Shown one piece after another: positions 61,713 through 64,000 of a DNA stretch of 64,000 nucleotides (position 1 is its first letter; every line of letters starts with the position of its first letter). This DNA is from Pedobacter sp. PLR (GTDB lineage: Bacteria; Bacteroidota; Bacteroidia; Sphingobacteriales; Sphingobacteriaceae). The notes under the pieces are model-generated. The model was not told the origin of the DNA. It saw only the letters and a program-made list of their open reading frames with translations, and searched no databases. The DNA lies in assembly GCF_026239675.1 (NCBI RefSeq), contig NZ_JAPIVQ010000004.1, positions 496,001-560,000 of the forward strand, given 5' to 3'. A program made the translations under genes and the position numbers.

Positions 61713-63300
61713 AGCGCTGCCCATTTTTAAATCCCGGACTCCGGAATGGCTCATCAGAACAAGTATTCTGCTATTGCTGTTGTCCTCGGTGTTACTATTC
61801 GCCTTATCCACAGCTGATGGAACTGCTGCGGCCGGGTATTATGGTATGGAACCTGCTGATGTACAATTCTCGCTTTTGCTGTTTTATGCTGCGGTAGCTA
61901 GTTTTGCAGGCGTAGAACGTCGTTTCTTTGAGCGGATCATTACCAAAGACTACCTCCTGATTTGTATTGTCCTTGAAATTCTGATCGCTTATTTCTGTTA
62001 CCATACCCGAGAAATCTGGCTGGTGTTTACCTTTAGATTTTTACAGGGTATTGTCAATTGCGGGATTACCAGTATTTGCCTGACGCTATTGTTCGGAAGA
62101 TTAAAATCTGAACATTCCAGAGAAGTAGGGTACACCATCTTTTATGGGATGATTCTTTGCGTATCCCCGGTTACCGCATTATTTGCTGCCCCGATAGTAG
62201 AGAACTTTGAATACAATGTTTTATATAAAGCGATCATTTTTTGCTTTATGCCAAGCGCAGCCTTGTTGTTCTTTATTTTAAACAGGGTCCATCTGACCCG
62301 TAAAAAGCCTTTATACCAATTGGATTGGGCAAGTTTTTTACTGTTTGCAGTGATGCTCATCCTCATTGCTTATGTGTTGATTTATGGCCAGCAAAAAGAC
62401 TGGCTGGAAGACCGGAGTATCGTTTACAGTATCTTCGCGATCATTATGCTGTTTGTACTCTCTATCCTGCGACAAAAAGCTTCGAAGCGTCCTACGGTAA
62501 ATCTTTCAGTGTTTAAGTATCGTAATTTTAGCATAGGAATTATTTTTCTCCTGATCTTATACCTGATTCGTGGTGCTTTTACCCTAACCAGCACTTACTT
62601 TATCACGGTATTGGGCATGGATTCTTTACATGCAAACGAGCTCATGATTTTCAATATTCTGGGAATCATTACAGGCTCTTGTGTTGCCATTCGCTTTTTA
62701 ATCTGGCAAAAGTTGCTGCGGATATTGTGGATCACCGGATTTGCCTTGTTAATGGTGTTTTTTACGGTGATGTGCTTCTTATTTGCGACAGAAGCTGATG
62801 CCGAAACGTTTATCCTTCCGCTTTTCTTGCAGGGTTTAGGCGCAGGGATGGTCATGTCGCCAATTGTGATGTTTATCGTGTCTGCTGTTCCGGCTCAATT
62901 GGGGCAATCTGCGGCCTCTGTAGGTATATTTGTGCGTTTTTCCGCTTTTAGTCTGAGTCTGGCGCTGATGAATTATTTCCAGCTTTACTTTAAAGGGAGC
63001 CATAATAATGACATGAGAAGCGGCTTGTCACTATTGGATTTAGGTATTTCAGAGCGGTTAACCGGCTATCAGACGGCTTTATCCAGCCATGGGATGTTAA
63101 AAGATGAAGCGGCAAAAGTAGCCGTTGGATTGTTAAATAAGGCGGTACAAAAACAAGCATTCTTACAGTTTTGCGTCAACTATTATGAAATGATCGCTGC
63201 ACTTTGCTTGTTCTCGATTGTGCTGATTGCCCTTCAACCGGTCATCAGTAAAACAATGATCAATTTAAAGGGCAAACGGCCGGCAGCAGCAGGATTTTAA
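61705..63300 (+). CDS. MFS drug/proton antiporter, DHA2 type
   Basis: The 531 residues (ATG at 61705, MSKALPIFKSRTP) contain about fourteen hydrophobic segments, as expected for the DHA2 (EmrB-like) family. The start overlaps the HlyD gene by 8 bp; an earlier in-frame GTG at 61678 gives nine extra residues that are only HlyD coding sequence read in another frame. With TolC and HlyD it makes a complete EmrAB-TolC-like pump spanning both membranes. Substrate is unknown; hydrophobic drugs or bile-type compounds are usual. Confidence 0.9.
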   Translation: MSKALPIFKSRTPEWLIRTSILLLLLSSVLLFALSTADGTAAAGYYGMEPADVQFSLLLFYAAVASFAGVERRFFERIITKDYLLICIVLEILIAYFCYHTREIWLVFTFRFLQGIVNCGITSICLTLLFGRLKSEHSREVGYTIFYGMILCVSPVTALFAAPIVENFEYNVLYKAIIFCFMPSAALLFFILNRVHLTRKKPLYQLDWASFLLFAVMLILIAYVLIYGQQKDWLEDRSIVYSIFAIIMLFVLSILRQKASKRPTVNLSVFKYRNFSIGIIFLLILYLIRGAFTLTSTYFITVLGMDSLHANELMIFNILGIITGSCVAIRFLIWQKLLRILWITGFALLMVFFTVMCFLFATEADAETFILPLFLQGLGAGMVMSPIVMFIVSAVPAQLGQSAASVGIFVRFSAFSLSLALMNYFQLYFKGSHNNDMRSGLSLLDLGISERLTGYQTALSSHGMLKDEAAKVAVGLLNKAVQKQAFLQFCVNYYEMIAALCLFSIVLIALQPVISKTMINLKGKRPAAAGF

Positions 63301-63339
63301 GGAAAATCCTGCTTTTACCTCCGGGTAAATCTTATCTGA

Positions 63340-64000
63340 TTAACTGATAAGACCTGCTTTTATTTCTTCATAAATCCTGGTGCTTTCCAGGACAGGAAGG
63401 TCCAGGACTTTTCCGTAATCGATAATGGCACCTGCAAATAATTCCAGTTCCGTGTTTTCCTTTTTAGCCTGAATATCCAGCTGCAAAGAGGTAGGAGTAG
63501 TATAGGGGAAAGTCGCCGCCTTTTGAAAAGTATTGGCAATGATCTCTGCCGGAATACTGATATTTTTCTTTGTGGCAATCGCCTTGATTTCCTCCATAAT
63601 CATGGTTGCTCTTTCACGGAGTTCCGGCAGTTCATTGATTTGCCCGATGGATTGATTATACCTGGCAGAAACCAGTCCGAAACTGGCAATGAAGAAGAAT
63701 TTGGTCCAGATGTCCGGAAAAGCATCCGTTTTATACAAGATGTCAATACCCGCTGATTTCATTAAACCTACCAGGTTCTGCGCATCATAATCCGGATTTT
63801 GGGGATCATTGCCGACCACTATTTTACCCGCGTTTCCTTTATGTTCTACTGTTCCTTTTTCTTTAATATGAGAAGCTACATAAACACAGGCAGGAAGTAC
63901 AATACCAGTTGTAATGACCTTGCGGATTCTTTCATAAATATCTACCCCATTCATTAAGGGTAAAATCACGGTATTTGCTTTGATCTTGTCTTTTAAGGCC
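63340..64000 (-). CDS. ketopantoate reductase (PanE/ApbA) family, C-terminal part
   Basis: The C-terminal 219 residues of a gene on the minus strand are in view; the NADPH-binding N-terminus lies beyond base 64000. The visible part includes the end of the Rossmann domain (NTVILPLMNGVDIYERI), GTVEHKGNAGKIVVG and the helical domain with IWTKFFFIASFGLVSARYNQ and the conserved TSLQLDIQAKKENTELELFA. PanE reduces ketopantoate to pantoate in CoA synthesis, but many family members have other substrates, so the symbol is withheld. It converges on the MFS gene. Confidence 0.85.
   Translation of the reverse strand, partial: ALKDKIKANTVILPLMNGVDIYERIRKVITTGIVLPACVYVASHIKEKGTVEHKGNAGKIVVGNDPQNPDYDAQNLVGLMKSAGIDILYKTDAFPDIWTKFFFIASFGLVSARYNQSIGQINELPELRERATMIMEEIKAIATKKNISIPAEIIANTFQKAATFPYTTPTSLQLDIQAKKENTELELFAGAIIDYGKVLDLPVLESTRIYEEIKAGLIS

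Noticed and set aside
63291..63351. Terminators between the MFS gene and the PanE-like gene
   Set aside because: AGGATTTT/AAAATCCT and CTTATC/GATAAG hairpins exist but are short and lack a good T-tract; support is too weak to call.

Overview
The window reads as chromosomal DNA of a Bacteroidota member, most likely Sphingobacteriaceae (Pedobacter-like). The signs are an AT-rich sequence, promoters of the TTTG / TAnnTTTG type (clear upstream of rpmH, the LiaF-like operon and the Lrp gene), few Shine-Dalgarno sequences, type B ribosomal protein L31, several LytS/LytTR and propeller-kinase two-component systems, DUF3857 proteins, the futalosine menaquinone pathway and a LysS with a C-terminal extension. 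I see no rRNA, tRNA, CRISPR array, insertion sequence or prophage. Both window edges cut a gene: a lipoprotein on the left and a ketopantoate-reductase-like gene on the right.

Region 1 (1-10 kb): fabV, then a tightly packed minus-strand operon running 8569 to 1896. It encodes a fusion of a ThiF/E1-like adenylyltransferase with an Acg-type nitroreductase (Rv1355c-like), a GNAT/autoinducer-synthase-like acyltransferase, a 7TM-DISM sensor kinase, a receiver-kinase fusion and a CheY-like receiver. Diverging from it are two near-identical receiver proteins. The shared intergenic region holds a perfect 13-bp inverted repeat and a 27-codon ORF. This synthesis-plus-sensing arrangement is the best candidate for an undescribed signalling system. 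Region 2 (10-24 kb): rpoN, mscL, a ChaN-like lipoprotein, a LiaF-like / LytS / LytTR envelope-stress operon, rpmH-rnpA-yidD, tsaB, two exported proteins of unknown role, a DUF423 protein, priA and pcm.

Region 3 (24-36.5 kb): smpB, an autoregulated mntR-mntH operon in which the Nramp transporter carries a C-terminal universal-stress domain, an Lrp regulator, ung, a thioredoxin-like protein, lysS, a long-chain acyl-CoA ligase, and the iscS-iscU-iscA operon for Fe-S clusters. Between lysS and the ligase gene lies an unusual array of TCACA/TGTGA half-sites. Region 4 (36.5-44.4 kb): mce, rpmE2 (L31), a GlmU-like left-handed-helix protein, tpiA-prmA, an Mpl-type Mur ligase, an XRE regulator, a GNAT protein and a very acidic small protein, followed by about 700 bp without a protein gene that contains a GC-rich, foldable candidate RNA and a strong terminator hairpin.

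Region 5 (44.4-64 kb): a LytTR regulator with a propeller sensor kinase, two ferritin-like secreted proteins, mqnC, an M16 peptidase pair, two DUF3857 transglutaminase-like proteins, a GNAT protein, an AraC regulator diverging from a TolC/HlyD/MFS tripartite efflux operon, and the partial PanE-like gene. Genes within operons are often abutting or joined by the 1-base TAATG overlap, which suggests translational coupling. Several start codons were moved inward from upstream TTG/GTG codons to an internal ATG; each case is explained in its entry.
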